Shown in pieces: positions 39,861-48,212 of a stretch of DNA of 64,000 nucleotides (its first letter is position 1; each line of letters begins with the position of its first letter). Made by a program: the position numbers and the translations under genes. A model generated the notes under the pieces. That model was not told where the DNA came from and made no database searches. It saw only the letters and a program-made list of their open reading frames with translations. Source of the stretch: Bacteriovoracaceae bacterium (GTDB lineage Bacteria; Bdellovibrionota; Bacteriovoracia; Bacteriovoracales; Bacteriovoracaceae). The stretch is taken from the NCBI GenBank assembly GCA_947450475.1, contig CANFVK010000001.1, positions 496,001-560,000 of the forward strand, given 5' to 3'.

Positions 39861-40793
39861 ATGAAAACAGTAGTTTTGTCTCTTTTTGGTTATGCTTTCT
39901 TTTGTCTGAGTCTCCTTAGCCTCCCTGATAATGTATGGGATTTTCTTATCTTATATTCACCATTAATTAGGTCGTCTTTTCAGCAGCTTTTGCGGCGTCT
40001 CCCATTGATCGGAGCGTTTAGAGAGGGCGAGGCTTTAAAGGCTAAATTTATTGATTGTGAAGCTTCATTGACTCTTGGGCTGAATGCTTTTCCAAAAAGT
40101 TTACCAAAGTATAAATTTTATACTCATTTAATTGAGCAACTTGTGGCGGTTCATCGATCGAAGGGGGTTGGTCTTAAGAAAATATTTCCTGAAATAAGAA
40201 ATCACCTTATAAGAGATGTTCAATTTGAACGAAAAATAGTTTCTGAAATTATTTCAGGACTGTTGCAGTTTATGATTATTTTTTTAACAACTTGGGGATT
40301 TGTGTATCTATCAATCTCATTAGTTGAACTTCCACCAAATCACATCATTTTTTTCTTCATGTTTTTGTTGCAACTGATAGGAAGTCTATTGTTTTTTTTA
40401 TTAATTCATTTTTTAAAGAAAAACATTTTTGAGCAATTCGCCAAAGCGTTAGAGGAAGCTTATCTATTTAGTGTTCTTCTGGAGATTGGAGTGCCAATAA
40501 ATGAAATATTAGAGCGATCTCAAATTCAATGCGGATTGTTTTCTCAATCTAAAATGTTTTCTTCGCTTAGCGTGAGAATGAAAAATTTGATAAAACGTCT
40601 CAAGCAAACGGGCATTTCGCCTCTGGATGAAAGTAAAGAAATTATAGCCGAATTATGGCAATTTCAAGAGGATGAGTTTTTGCAGTTTACCAAAAAGCTC
40701 CAAGTTCTGAAGTTTTTCATCCTGGCATTTTTTTTTCTTCCTTCTTACTTTTTGTATCTCTACTCAATTTTTCAATTTTTCATGGAACATTAA
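39861..40793 (+). CDS. TadB/TadC-like pilus membrane protein
   Basis: A 310-residue inner-membrane protein. Helices lie at about 5-25, 133-155, 160-185 and 287-306. The layout fits the type II secretion F/Tad platform fold: a helical cytosolic domain containing a G-V-G-L-K-K-I-F segment and a basic stretch before two adjacent helices, then a second cytosolic domain (FAKALEEAYLFSVLLEIGVPINEIL) and a C-terminal helix. Sequence is too diverged to decide between TadB and TadC. It is 3 kb from the Tad locus and on the opposite strand, separated by ettA and an aspartokinase gene. Confidence 0.5.
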   Translation: MKTVVLSLFGYAFFCLSLLSLPDNVWDFLILYSPLIRSSFQQLLRRLPLIGAFREGEALKAKFIDCEASLTLGLNAFPKSLPKYKFYTHLIEQLVAVHRSKGVGLKKIFPEIRNHLIRDVQFERKIVSEIISGLLQFMIIFLTTWGFVYLSISLVELPPNHIIFFFMFLLQLIGSLLFFLLIHFLKKNIFEQFAKALEEAYLFSVLLEIGVPINEILERSQIQCGLFSQSKMFSSLSVRMKNLIKRLKQTGISPLDESKEIIAELWQFQEDEFLQFTKKLQVLKFFILAFFFLPSYFLYLYSIFQFFMEH

Positions 40794-40849
40794 GGTATTT
40801 TCAGCTAATTTATAGTATTCAATTTTAGCAATTTAAAGAGGGAATCAAT

Positions 40850-42529
40850 ATGTCTTATGTCAATGACAAGCAAATTATCTATTCAATGCACAAAGTGGGC
40901 AAAGTCTATAAACAAAAACATGTTCTCAAAGATATAAGCTTATCTTATTTTTATGGAGCAAAAATTGGTGTTTTGGGGCTCAATGGCTCAGGGAAATCAA
41001 CCCTTTTAAAAATTATGGCCGGTCTAGATAAAGATCATCTCGGTGAAACCACACTTTCTAAAAATTATTCTGTAGGTTATTTGGAACAGGATCCACAACT
41101 GGACCCAGAAAAAACAGTTAAAGAAATTGTTCAAGAGGGTGCTCAAGCGATTGTCGATCTATTAAAAGAATTCGACGACGTTAATGCCAAGTTTGGAGAA
41201 GAGCTTTCCGATGCTGAGATGGAAAAACTTTATACAAAACAAGCGGATCTCCAAGACAAACTTGATGCATGTAATGCTTGGGACTTAGATTCACGACTTG
41301 ATTTGGCAATGGACTCATTAAATTGTCCTCCAGCGGATCAAAAGTGTGGCGTTCTGTCTGGCGGAGAAAAAAGAAGGGTGGCACTTTGTCGATTACTTCT
41401 GCAAGAGCCGGCAATTTTATTATTAGATGAACCAACCAACCACCTCGATGCCGAAACCGTTTGGTGGCTCGAGCGCCATCTTCAAGCATATAAGGGAACA
41501 GTCATTGCTGTAACCCATGATCGCTATTTTCTGGATAATGTGGCTGGATGGATTTTAGAGCTAGACCGTGGTCAGGGAATTCCATTTCAGGGCAATTATA
41601 CGGGCTGGCTCGAAGCCAAGGCTAAGCGTTTAGCAGTTGAAGAAAAGCAAGAATCAAAAAGACAGAAATCGATGAAAGAGGAATTGGAGTGGATAAAAGC
41701 TTCACCTAAAGCTCGCCAGGCAAAATCAAAAGCCCGCATTTCAGAGTATGAAAAACGACAGCAAGTTCAGTCTGAAGCTCGCAATGAAACCAACGAACTC
41801 TTCATCCCTCCAGGGCCTCGACTTGGTAATGTGGTCATAGATTTTGACAATGTATCAAAAGCCTATGGAGATAGACTTCTCTATGAGAAGCTTAACTTTA
41901 AGTTACCTCCGGGTGGAATTGTTGGGGTCATCGGCCCTAACGGTGCGGGAAAAACGACTCTTTTTAAAATGATCACTGGAAAAGAGAACTCAACTTCAGG
42001 TAATCTTCGCATCGGAGAAACTGTCAAGCTCGCGTATGTCGATCAAGATCGATCGCTGGATGCTGAAAAAACTGTGATTGAAAGTATTTCGGGCGGATTA
42101 GATCTTATAAAATTAGGTGGGCGAGAAGTTAATGCCAGGGCCTATATCTCTCGATTTAATTTTGCAGGTGAAGATCAGCAGAAAAAAATAAAAGAGCTCT
42201 CTGGTGGTGAAAAAAATAGAGTTCACTTGGCAGCAATGCTTAAGGAAGAAGGAAATGTCTTGCTATTAGACGAACCGACTAACGACTTGGATGTCAATAC
42301 TCTAAGAGCATTAGAAGAGGCTTTAATGGAGTATCCAGGTTGTGCCGTAGTTATATCTCATGATCGTTTCTTTTTAGATCGTATTGCTACTCATATGATT
42401 GCTTTTGAGGAAGATCAGGTGGTCTTTTATGATGGAAATTTTTCAGATTACGAAGAAGATAAAAAACGTCGCTTGGGAGATAAAGCTTTGATCCCAAGTA
42501 AGACTCATCATAAAAAATTGACGAGATAG
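40850..42529 (+). CDS. ettA: Energy-dependent translational throttle protein EttA (ABC-F)
   Basis: A 559-residue soluble protein with two ABC ATPase domains and no membrane part. Walker A motifs are GLNGSGKST and GPNGAGKTT, signature motifs are LSGGEKRRVALC and LSGGEKNRVHLA, and both Walker B regions read LLLDEPTN. The EttA-specific linker ends ARNETNELFIPPGPRLGN, and the P-site tRNA interaction motif region lies between the domains. EttA binds the ribosomal E site and gates the first peptide bond according to the ADP/ATP ratio. GAGGGA precedes the ATG; the aspartokinase gene follows 12 bases after. Confidence 0.97.
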   Translation: MSYVNDKQIIYSMHKVGKVYKQKHVLKDISLSYFYGAKIGVLGLNGSGKSTLLKIMAGLDKDHLGETTLSKNYSVGYLEQDPQLDPEKTVKEIVQEGAQAIVDLLKEFDDVNAKFGEELSDAEMEKLYTKQADLQDKLDACNAWDLDSRLDLAMDSLNCPPADQKCGVLSGGEKRRVALCRLLLQEPAILLLDEPTNHLDAETVWWLERHLQAYKGTVIAVTHDRYFLDNVAGWILELDRGQGIPFQGNYTGWLEAKAKRLAVEEKQESKRQKSMKEELEWIKASPKARQAKSKARISEYEKRQQVQSEARNETNELFIPPGPRLGNVVIDFDNVSKAYGDRLLYEKLNFKLPPGGIVGVIGPNGAGKTTLFKMITGKENSTSGNLRIGETVKLAYVDQDRSLDAEKTVIESISGGLDLIKLGGREVNARAYISRFNFAGEDQQKKIKELSGGEKNRVHLAAMLKEEGNVLLLDEPTNDLDVNTLRALEEALMEYPGCAVVISHDRFFLDRIATHMIAFEEDQVVFYDGNFSDYEEDKKRRLGDKALIPSKTHHKKLTR

Positions 42530-42541
42530 AAGGAGCTTTTA

Positions 42542-43708
42542 ATGGAGGGAAGTTGGGTCGTTGCAAAGTTTGGTGGAAGTAGTGTTCGAGATGCTCAAGC
42601 AATGCTTAGATGTAGCCAAATTATTGAAGACAATCCCTTGATAAAAATTGTCGTTATTTCTGCTACTCAAAATACGACTAACCATTTAGAGTTTATTGCT
42701 CGTGCTGCAGCCGCACAAGATAGAGATGAGCTAAAAAGGCTCACCGAGGAATTGATAAGTCGACATTTACAACTGGCAAAAGAGTTATTTACCAGTCCAA
42801 AAATAATAGAAGACTATAACCTTATTTGCCAAGAGTTAGAAGTTTTGGCCCATCAGATTGAAGCCAAAGCCGCTTTCTCGGCACAGGAAATGGATGAGCT
42901 TTACGCAATCGGCGAAAGAATTTCTTCACTGCTTATTTCAGATTTATTGCGATTGAGAATTCCAAGAAAAAAGATTATTTTAATTGATGCTCGAGAAATT
43001 ATTAAAACAGATTCCGATTTTCAAAAAGCAGTTCCTCACATTGAGATCGTTGCTGAAAATTGTAAAAAGCAAATAATTCCTTATCTCTATGAAGAATGCA
43101 TTTTTGTGACTCAAGGTTTTATTGGTTCAGATTTATCTGGCAATACTACCACTCTCGGGCGAGAAGGTTCTGATTATTCAGCAGCACTTTTGGGTGAAGG
43201 TATCGACGCTGGATTAGTTCAAATTTGGACAGACGTTCCAGGTGTCGCAAGCACTGATCCACGCATTGTAAATAATGTTAATTTTATAAATTCTCTTTCT
43301 TATGATGAGGCAACAGCACTTGCTAGTCTTGGGGCCAAGGTGCTTTTTCCTACAACTTTACTTCCAACCAAAAGAAAAAATATCCCTGTTTTTGTGGGCT
43401 CTAGTCTAGAGCCGTCTCGCGGTGGAACAATGATAACCAAATCTCAAGATAAGCATTTTAGTTTGAAAGCCGTTAGCACTCTGGATAAAAACCAAAATTT
43501 TTATCTGTCTTTTATTGGAACGGGGCTAGACCTAGAGGCTGATCTGGAATCGAAAATACAGGCAAAAATGCCGGATAATATTTTTACTTGTGTTGAATTA
43601 ACTTCAGTTTCAATAAGTTTTAAAGTTAAAAATACCCAAATCGAGACTGCCGAATTATTAAAATTAGGTCATGAAATATTACTCAATTTTTCTCAACTTG
43701 CAGAATAA
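42542..43708 (+). CDS. Aspartokinase
   Basis: A 388-residue amino acid kinase that makes aspartyl phosphate for lysine, threonine and methionine synthesis. Markers are KFGGSSVRDA (8-17), GERISS (about 122) for aspartate binding, QGFIGSD, TTTLGREGSDYSAALLG (about 200) and the WTDVPGVASTDPR motif. The catalytic domain is complete but the regulatory part after about residue 300 is only about 85 residues, too short for two full ACT domains, so feedback control may be reduced. AAGGAG precedes the ATG. It ends convergently, overlapping the TadA-like gene by 16 bases. Confidence 0.92.
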   Translation: MEGSWVVAKFGGSSVRDAQAMLRCSQIIEDNPLIKIVVISATQNTTNHLEFIARAAAAQDRDELKRLTEELISRHLQLAKELFTSPKIIEDYNLICQELEVLAHQIEAKAAFSAQEMDELYAIGERISSLLISDLLRLRIPRKKIILIDAREIIKTDSDFQKAVPHIEIVAENCKKQIIPYLYEECIFVTQGFIGSDLSGNTTTLGREGSDYSAALLGEGIDAGLVQIWTDVPGVASTDPRIVNNVNFINSLSYDEATALASLGAKVLFPTTLLPTKRKNIPVFVGSSLEPSRGGTMITKSQDKHFSLKAVSTLDKNQNFYLSFIGTGLDLEADLESKIQAKMPDNIFTCVELTSVSISFKVKNTQIETAELLKLGHEILLNFSQLAE

Positions 43709-44799
43709 ACTTTTTCGTAGATTGGATTTTCTCCCTCCGAAGCTATGATATGGCATATCTCAATTATTTTTTTGTTTTCAATTTGTATGACTAGATCAAT
43801 ATTTTTACAAGCAAGTTTTGTGATAAGTGAGAAATTGACCTCTTTACTTTCTGAATACAATGAAAAAAGTAATGCAATTCTTGATATGGCATCAACACAA
43901 GAATTTGCATGAATAGTACTCATCTGACCTTTGTGACCTGTATTCATAGCCAGCAAAAAAGGCACGACTTCATTTGATCTCATTTCTCCAACTATTAATC
44001 GGTCTGGACTCATTCTAAGTGCATAAGCGCAGTAGTCTTTAAGGGATTTGTTATTAGTTTCTCCCCTAGATATCATTGAGGTTTGGTTTTCTAATCCAGA
44101 TTTTATCTCATTTGTATCTTCAAGGATGATCAAATGTTCATCATTAGGAATCAGCCCAATCAGTGAACTAAGTAAAGTCGTTTTGCCAGATCCTGTTGCT
44201 CCAGAAATGAGAATGTTTTTCTTTTCATTTATAATATTTCTCAAAAACTTAACCACATCCTTGTTTAGGCAAAATTGCTCAATATCAAGTGGCTTTTTTT
44301 GTAATTTTCTAAGAAATATTTTTGATGTTAAGTTGGCCGAAGTTGAAAAATGAATCAGGGTGACCCTTAAATTCATTTCATTGATCTCAAGACCAAAGCT
44401 AGCAAAAGGTTCTTTAAAATTCCACGCAACGCTATGCTTTTGAGTAAGAATCTCAAGACTCAGTTGATAATCTTCATCCGTTATATTATTTTGAGAAATA
44501 ATTTGTTTGTGAGAAGAATTATTGATTTGAATTTTTTTATGTGAATGAAAAATTACTTCTTCAAAAATTTGTTGAAGTAATATATTTTTTATAAAAGCTT
44601 GTTCATGAACAAGTTCAAACCAATTATGAAGGTGGTTAAAATTAAAGTGACTTTTAATTGAAAGACCAAGCTCTTCGAGCGTAGGCTTCAAAACATCATT
44701 AAATACTAATTGCGTATTTTTAGCGACCATCTTTCGATAGTGTATCTTAAACAATTCTAAAAGTTCTGCTTCATATTTTAATATGATGAGATCATTCAT
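43693..44799 (-). CDS. Tad pilus ATPase (CpaF/TadA, VirB11-like)
   Basis: A 368-residue secretion ATPase. Walker A is GATGSGKTTLL (near 200), the Asp box IILEDTNEIK follows, Walker B is SPDRLIVGEMR and the His box is TGHKGQMSTIHAN; this is the CpaF/TadA branch that powers Flp pilus assembly. It is a little shorter than most TadA proteins. I chose the ATG at 44799 (GAGG 9 bases upstream); a GTG two codons earlier is also possible. It overlaps the end of the secretin gene and is the last visible gene of the minus-strand pilus locus. Confidence 0.9.
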   Translation of the reverse strand: MNDLIILKYEAELLELFKIHYRKMVAKNTQLVFNDVLKPTLEELGLSIKSHFNFNHLHNWFELVHEQAFIKNILLQQIFEEVIFHSHKKIQINNSSHKQIISQNNITDEDYQLSLEILTQKHSVAWNFKEPFASFGLEINEMNLRVTLIHFSTSANLTSKIFLRKLQKKPLDIEQFCLNKDVVKFLRNIINEKKNILISGATGSGKTTLLSSLIGLIPNDEHLIILEDTNEIKSGLENQTSMISRGETNNKSLKDYCAYALRMSPDRLIVGEMRSNEVVPFLLAMNTGHKGQMSTIHANSCVDAISRIALLFSLYSESKEVNFSLITKLACKNIDLVIQIENKKIIEICHIIASEGENPIYEKVYSAS

Positions 44800-46354
44800 T
44801 TTCACTTACCTCAATGATTCCAGTTATAGTTTTGTAATTGCTTTGCCGACTTTTTGATTTAAATATTTCACCTAGAAGTGGTAAGGCACTTAGATACGGC
44901 AACCTTTCATTAGCATCGCCATTTGTTCTAAGTGAAATTTGAAATAATTTAACAGCTTGATCAAGTGGAATAACTACGGATGATTTTTCTTTGTTTCCTC
45001 CAATGCTTGATACTCCATCCGTGCCATTGTTGGGCTGGGTTAGTTCTGTTTCATAATTAATTTTTAAAACATCTCCAAAGTTTTCAATTGTTATTTGAAT
45101 TTTTAATCCAGCAAATTTCCATTCTGTAGTTTGAATATTTTGTACATTTTGACTTTTAAAGGCAATGTCAGCTCCAATTTGCATAATTGCTGGTACCATA
45201 GGACGAACTAAACTGTGAGGTTCTGCCAGTGTTGAGAGTTTTACATTTTTATTAAGTAGTAGGACTTGATTTTGTTTAATGATATTTTCGATCGGCATGT
45301 TAAAAAAATCCGATAAATTACCACTGACTTGTTCAAGGCCTAATCGCAGGTCCTCCCCGTTTAATTGCTCAATTTGAATTAATTTTATTTTTAAAAAGTA
45401 ATTTTTTTTATTTCTTTGCTGCGACTGCTGGACCCACTGAATTTTATATTTATCTGTTAAATTTTTCTTTAATGAATCACTTGGAGCATCATTTTCAGGA
45501 AATTCACAAATTATATCTGAAAATTGGGAGCTGCATTTTATTGAATCTTTAAAATCTTCAAAGAAGCTAGCATATACATGTCCAACAATTTTACTTTTTA
45601 AATCGGTATCAATTTCAACTTCATCAACAACTTGTTCATTATTGCTATGAAGTAACTTTTTATATTCTAAATATTGATCTAAACTTTTTAATTTTCCCCA
45701 GATTCTCAAATGAGGAAAAAGTAGTTGGCTTTCAAGTCCTAGGTGGTTGGCGATATCGGCCAGATGCAGATATTTTGATTCTTGAATTTTGGTAATGACA
45801 TAAATTTGAAAATTTTCTGACTTTTGATCTTTTAACCAAACTAAAACTTCACAATGTCCAATTTGTTGACCGCGTATGTTAAGAATTTTATTTTTCTCAT
45901 TGAATTTGTAGCTTATGACCTGTTTGTTGCTGATGTTAAATTTTTCAATATTATACATATTTAATTCAATAGACTGACCCTTGGCCAAAATGACGTTGCG
46001 CGAAACGGTTTCCGCCTTAATGGCGCGATTGAAGAGGAGAAATAAGCAGAAGGTTCCCAAAATTTCTTTGACACATGAGTGTTTGGTAGGTAAAAAAGAT
46101 GACTTAAAGTTGAAGTTAAGCCTTATTTGGTTTCTATAGGTAGAGAGGAGTTGTCGAATGGTTTCAAGAACATGTGTAACTACAAACAGAAGATTAAGAA
46201 AGAAAAAAAATGCTGGAGCCAAAAGAAAGGCTGCCAATAGAAATAAAGGAACGACTCCTAAATTTGCAATCCACGCCGCTAAATAATTTTTTTTAATATT
46301 TTTTCTAAAAAAGCCGTTTTTTTTAAGACGGCTTTTTTTTTTACATGCCTTCAT
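44792..46354 (-). CDS. Tad pilus secretin (CpaC/RcpA-like), start uncertain
   Basis: The frame codes 520 residues. The reliable part starts near residue 95 with a signal-peptide-like CLFLLFNRAIKA, then the CpaC N-terminal domain (VSRNVILAKGQSIELN... and IRGQQIGHCEVLVW), a long middle region and a diverged secretin core ending with the typical LPLLGEIFKSKS. It should form the outer-membrane pore of the Flp pilus. Residues 1-95 are doubtful: they overlap, antisense, a complete small plus-strand gene and its terminator, and their Phe/Leu-rich run is what the complement of Lys-rich codons would give. Yet the ATG at 46354 does have GGAGG in front. A TTG at 46060 (codon 99) is an alternative start. 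Confidence 0.7.
   Translation of the reverse strand: MKACKKKSRLKKNGFFRKNIKKNYLAAWIANLGVVPLFLLAAFLLAPAFFFFLNLLFVVTHVLETIRQLLSTYRNQIRLNFNFKSSFLPTKHSCVKEILGTFCLFLLFNRAIKAETVSRNVILAKGQSIELNMYNIEKFNISNKQVISYKFNEKNKILNIRGQQIGHCEVLVWLKDQKSENFQIYVITKIQESKYLHLADIANHLGLESQLLFPHLRIWGKLKSLDQYLEYKKLLHSNNEQVVDEVEIDTDLKSKIVGHVYASFFEDFKDSIKCSSQFSDIICEFPENDAPSDSLKKNLTDKYKIQWVQQSQQRNKKNYFLKIKLIQIEQLNGEDLRLGLEQVSGNLSDFFNMPIENIIKQNQVLLLNKNVKLSTLAEPHSLVRPMVPAIMQIGADIAFKSQNVQNIQTTEWKFAGLKIQITIENFGDVLKINYETELTQPNNGTDGVSSIGGNKEKSSVVIPLDQAVKLFQISLRTNGDANERLPYLSALPLLGEIFKSKSRQSNYKTITGIIEVSENE
46068..46096 (+). promoter_or_regulatory. Sigma-70-type promoter of the antisense small gene
   Basis: A perfect -35 TTGACA (46068-46073) is 17 bases from TAAAAA (46091-46096, 4 of 6 to TATAAT). 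It would start a plus-strand transcript near 46103, 55 bases before the small basic-protein gene. Confidence 0.5.
46158..46286 (+). CDS. Small basic protein, 42 residues, antisense to the secretin frame
   Basis: A short gene with every control element in place: promoter at 46068-46096, GAGAGGAG 7 bases before the ATG, a stop at 46284-46286 and a strong terminator 20 bases later. The protein is rich in Lys, Arg, Ala and Asn (LRKKKNAGAKRKAANRNKG, ending TTPKFAIHAAK), like a nucleic-acid- or ribosome-binding peptide. The family is not known to me by name. It lies wholly inside the 5' part of the secretin frame on the other strand, so the two cannot both be ordinary; I favour this gene and a later secretin start. 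Confidence 0.6.
   Translation: MVSRTCVTTNRRLRKKKNAGAKRKAANRNKGTTPKFAIHAAK
46307..46342. terminator. Strong intrinsic terminator of the small basic-protein gene
   Basis: AAAAAAGCCGT (46307-46317) pairs with ACGGCTTTTTT (46328-46338) around a 10-base loop, followed on the plus strand by further T to 46342. The same hairpin also has a T run on the minus strand, so it could stop minus-strand transcription of the pilus locus between the 108-residue protein gene and the secretin. Confidence 0.88.
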
Positions 46355-46681
46355 TTAATCTTCCTCCGCTTCATTTTGATTAATAAAAATCCCAAGAGAA
46401 TTATTAACGACGTAATAATTCATTTTTGAAATATGTAGTTCTCCAAACTGATCAATGCAGAGGTGAATTAGAGCTTCAGACTTTTTCTCACAGCCTTCAT
46501 TTATTTGACGAAGACTAATGAGTTCATCAGGAAGATGGAATTTTTTGGTCAAAATTGTTTTTACAAGTATTCCTTCATCAATTGAACTTCGATTTTCAAT
46601 TAAGATGACATCTCTTGCCCAAAGAGATGAATTTTCTAAAAACAAAAGGTAGGTCAGAATTAGATTAAAAATTAATTTCAT
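46355..46681 (-). CDS. Exported small protein of the Tad locus
   Basis: A 108-residue protein with a signal peptide (1-22, ending LWA). The mature part is short, acidic at the end (NQNEAEED) and has two Cys residues (NEGCEKK, HLCIDQ) likely to pair. No family recognised. It starts inside the end of the preceding gene (17-base overlap) and its stop abuts the ATG of the long secretin frame. By place it may be a periplasmic helper of the pilus secretin. Confidence 0.5.
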   Translation of the reverse strand: MKLIFNLILTYLLFLENSSLWARDVILIENRSSIDEGILVKTILTKKFHLPDELISLRQINEGCEKKSEALIHLCIDQFGELHISKMNYYVVNNSLGIFINQNEAEED

Positions 46682-47147
46682 ATTGTGAAACTCGCTTTTT
46701 TATAATGGAGTATTTTCCATATGGTGACTTTACTTCAGGTATGGCCATTAAAGCTTCGCTATCTCCAGCAGACATCTTAATAATATCTTTTTCTGAAATT
46801 TCTATTTTGAAATGACTTGTTCCGTTGCCATTGTCTTTTACTTCTTCATGTAAGTAGGCTCTAGCCGTTACAATTTTTTTATTCTTATCAATTAAGCTAA
46901 CAACCGTTTCAGTGTCCAGAGGGTTTATTTCGGCAAGTTGCTTTAGTGGTAAGATCATCATCTTAAAATGAGGATGAGTAATGTGGACTTTCGCAGGGCA
47001 TGGAGAGTTTTCTTTGGGATATTTAATAAAAAGACAGAGAGTTGCGACCGCAAGATTAGTAACAAAAAGCAGAACTGTATTTTTAACTTTATCTCTTTTT
47101 TTGTTATCACCATTTTTCTTTATTTCTTCAAATAGATTTCCATTCAT
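46665..47147 (-). CDS. Membrane-anchored periplasmic protein of the Tad locus, possibly CpaB-like
   Basis: A 160-residue protein with one N-terminal helix (about 24-41) after a Lys/Asn-rich cytosolic start and a periplasmic beta-rich domain. The last 60 residues (KIEISEKDIIKMSAGDSEALMAIPEV) resemble loosely the C-terminal part of CpaB/RcpC pilus proteins, but the SAF domain is not evident. AAGGA lies 8 bases before the ATG. It overlaps both neighbours (20 and 17 bases). Confidence 0.45.
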   Translation of the reverse strand: MNGNLFEEIKKNGDNKKRDKVKNTVLLFVTNLAVATLCLFIKYPKENSPCPAKVHITHPHFKMMILPLKQLAEINPLDTETVVSLIDKNKKIVTARAYLHEEVKDNGNGTSHFKIEISEKDIIKMSAGDSEALMAIPEVKSPYGKYSIIKKRVSQYEINF

Positions 47148-47400
47148 GTTCGAATTCCTTTTGCAGATTCAGGTGTTTTTTTTGATAATTTTTGTGAATG
47201 CTAAAAAATCCACTTAGGATACAAGTTAAAATTGAAAGCCAGGCAAGCATTTCGAATTCACTAAATCCGTCAATCCAACTTCTCTGGTTGACACATTTAA
47301 ATTGGGAAAGAAATTTCCATTGATTGAAAAATCGCTTAGAAGACAAAATGCGAATTTTTTTCGTATATTGTGATAGTTTTTTAAATAACGATAAGTCCAT
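47128..47400 (-). CDS. Pseudopilin-like protein (TadE type)
   Basis: A 90-residue protein with a prepilin-like processing site: Gly45 is followed by FSEFE, placing Glu50 at +5, and then a hydrophobic helix (MLAWLSILTCILSGFF). This is the signature for a TadV-type prepilin peptidase. The 45-residue basic leader is unusually long. AAGGA lies 7 bases before the ATG at 47400, yet this start makes the gene overlap the end of the previous gene by 175 bases in another frame, which is exceptional; either the overlap is real or the upstream gene carries a frameshift. Confidence 0.55.
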   Translation of the reverse strand: MDLSLFKKLSQYTKKIRILSSKRFFNQWKFLSQFKCVNQRSWIDGFSEFEMLAWLSILTCILSGFFSIHKNYQKKHLNLQKEFEHEWKSI

Positions 47401-47978
47401 TTTCTATTCCTTATTATTGTCGTGCCATCAAAGTTCGTTACTAAATCTCTGTGAGCGTTGGTTTGGTAGGGAATGTTTTCCAGGTAGGAGATAGTTTCAG
47501 TTAATTGACAATATTTATTGGTAGTCAGATTTTTTATATAATTAAAATGAAAAATATTTCTAGCCAGTATTAGGTTTTTGGAGATCTCCAATCCTGAAGC
47601 TGCTCCAGTTCCAGTTGATTGATAAATAAATGCAGTTTTTAAGGCCCAGTTAAAAAAAGATATTTTTTTGATGTATTTTTCTGATTGGGTATTTAAATAA
47701 TGAAAACACAAATAACTTTGGCTTCGGTACTGAGCTTCTCTATAATCTAATTTCATTTTTTGACACATAAAAAGCATGAAAGCGGCAATAATCGTGGTAA
47801 AGCTACCGGCTACCAGCGAAATATTTCCTTTCTGGTTGCCATGGAGTTGTTTCGTTCGTTTTACAAATTGACCTTGCAGTTTGTTGAGCTTTTTATCGCT
47901 TACGATAAACAAATCAGCCGACTTTAAGACGGATAATACAATAATAAGTAGGGAAATAAGATAATTCAGTAAAGTCAT
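47226..47978 (-). CDS. TadE/TadG-like pilus protein
   Basis: A 250-residue protein with an N-terminal helix (about 3-20) and a second hydrophobic segment in a TadE/TadG-like context (NQKGNISLVAGSFTTIIAAFMLF, about 48-70), then a long polar periplasmic part with several Tyr and Asn. Such proteins are minor pseudopilins of Flp pili. It follows the Flp pilin gene by 7 bases. Its last 58 codons overlap the next gene in a different frame, so the true C-terminus may be earlier if a frameshift is present. No Shine-Dalgarno is seen. Confidence 0.55.
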   Translation of the reverse strand: MTLLNYLISLLIIVLSVLKSADLFIVSDKKLNKLQGQFVKRTKQLHGNQKGNISLVAGSFTTIIAAFMLFMCQKMKLDYREAQYRSQSYLCFHYLNTQSEKYIKKISFFNWALKTAFIYQSTGTGAASGLEISKNLILARNIFHFNYIKNLTTNKYCQLTETISYLENIPYQTNAHRDLVTNFDGTTIIRNRKWTYRYLKNYHNIRKKFAFCLLSDFSINGNFFPNLNVSTREVGLTDLVNSKCLPGFQF

Positions 47979-47985
47979 TGTGTTT

Positions 47986-48168
47986 CTAGTTGATTTTGAG
48001 ATTATCTACAATTTCACTCTTCATAGTCTCAATCCGCTTTTTTATAACATCACCAAAACCCTTCACTGCGCCAATGCAGACAATTCCAACCAAACTTGAA
48101 ATAATGACATACTCCATGACACCCTGACCTTTGGAATTGTTTAGTAGTTTTCTTTTAAAGATTTTCAT
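47986..48168 (-). CDS. Flp-type pilin
   Basis: A 60-residue major pilin precursor. The basic leader ends in SKG with cleavage expected after Gly14, leaving QGVMEY with Glu19 at +5 and Tyr20 at +6, the Flp signature, followed by a hydrophobic helix (VIISSLVGIVCIGAVKGF) and a short polar tail. AAGGAG precedes the ATG. It is the first gene of the minus-strand Tad locus, and a sigma-54-like promoter lies 45 bases upstream of it. Confidence 0.88.
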   Translation of the reverse strand: MKIFKRKLLNNSKGQGVMEYVIISSLVGIVCIGAVKGFGDVIKKRIETMKSEIVDNLKIN

Positions 48169-48212
48169 TTATCGCTCCTTTTTGCTGATTCATTTTGCTT
48201 GGAAACGAGTAA

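Noticed and set aside
42387..42602. 71-codon minus-strand frame spanning the ettA/aspartokinase junction
   Set aside because: Crosses the junction of two certain genes on the opposite strand and has no support of its own.
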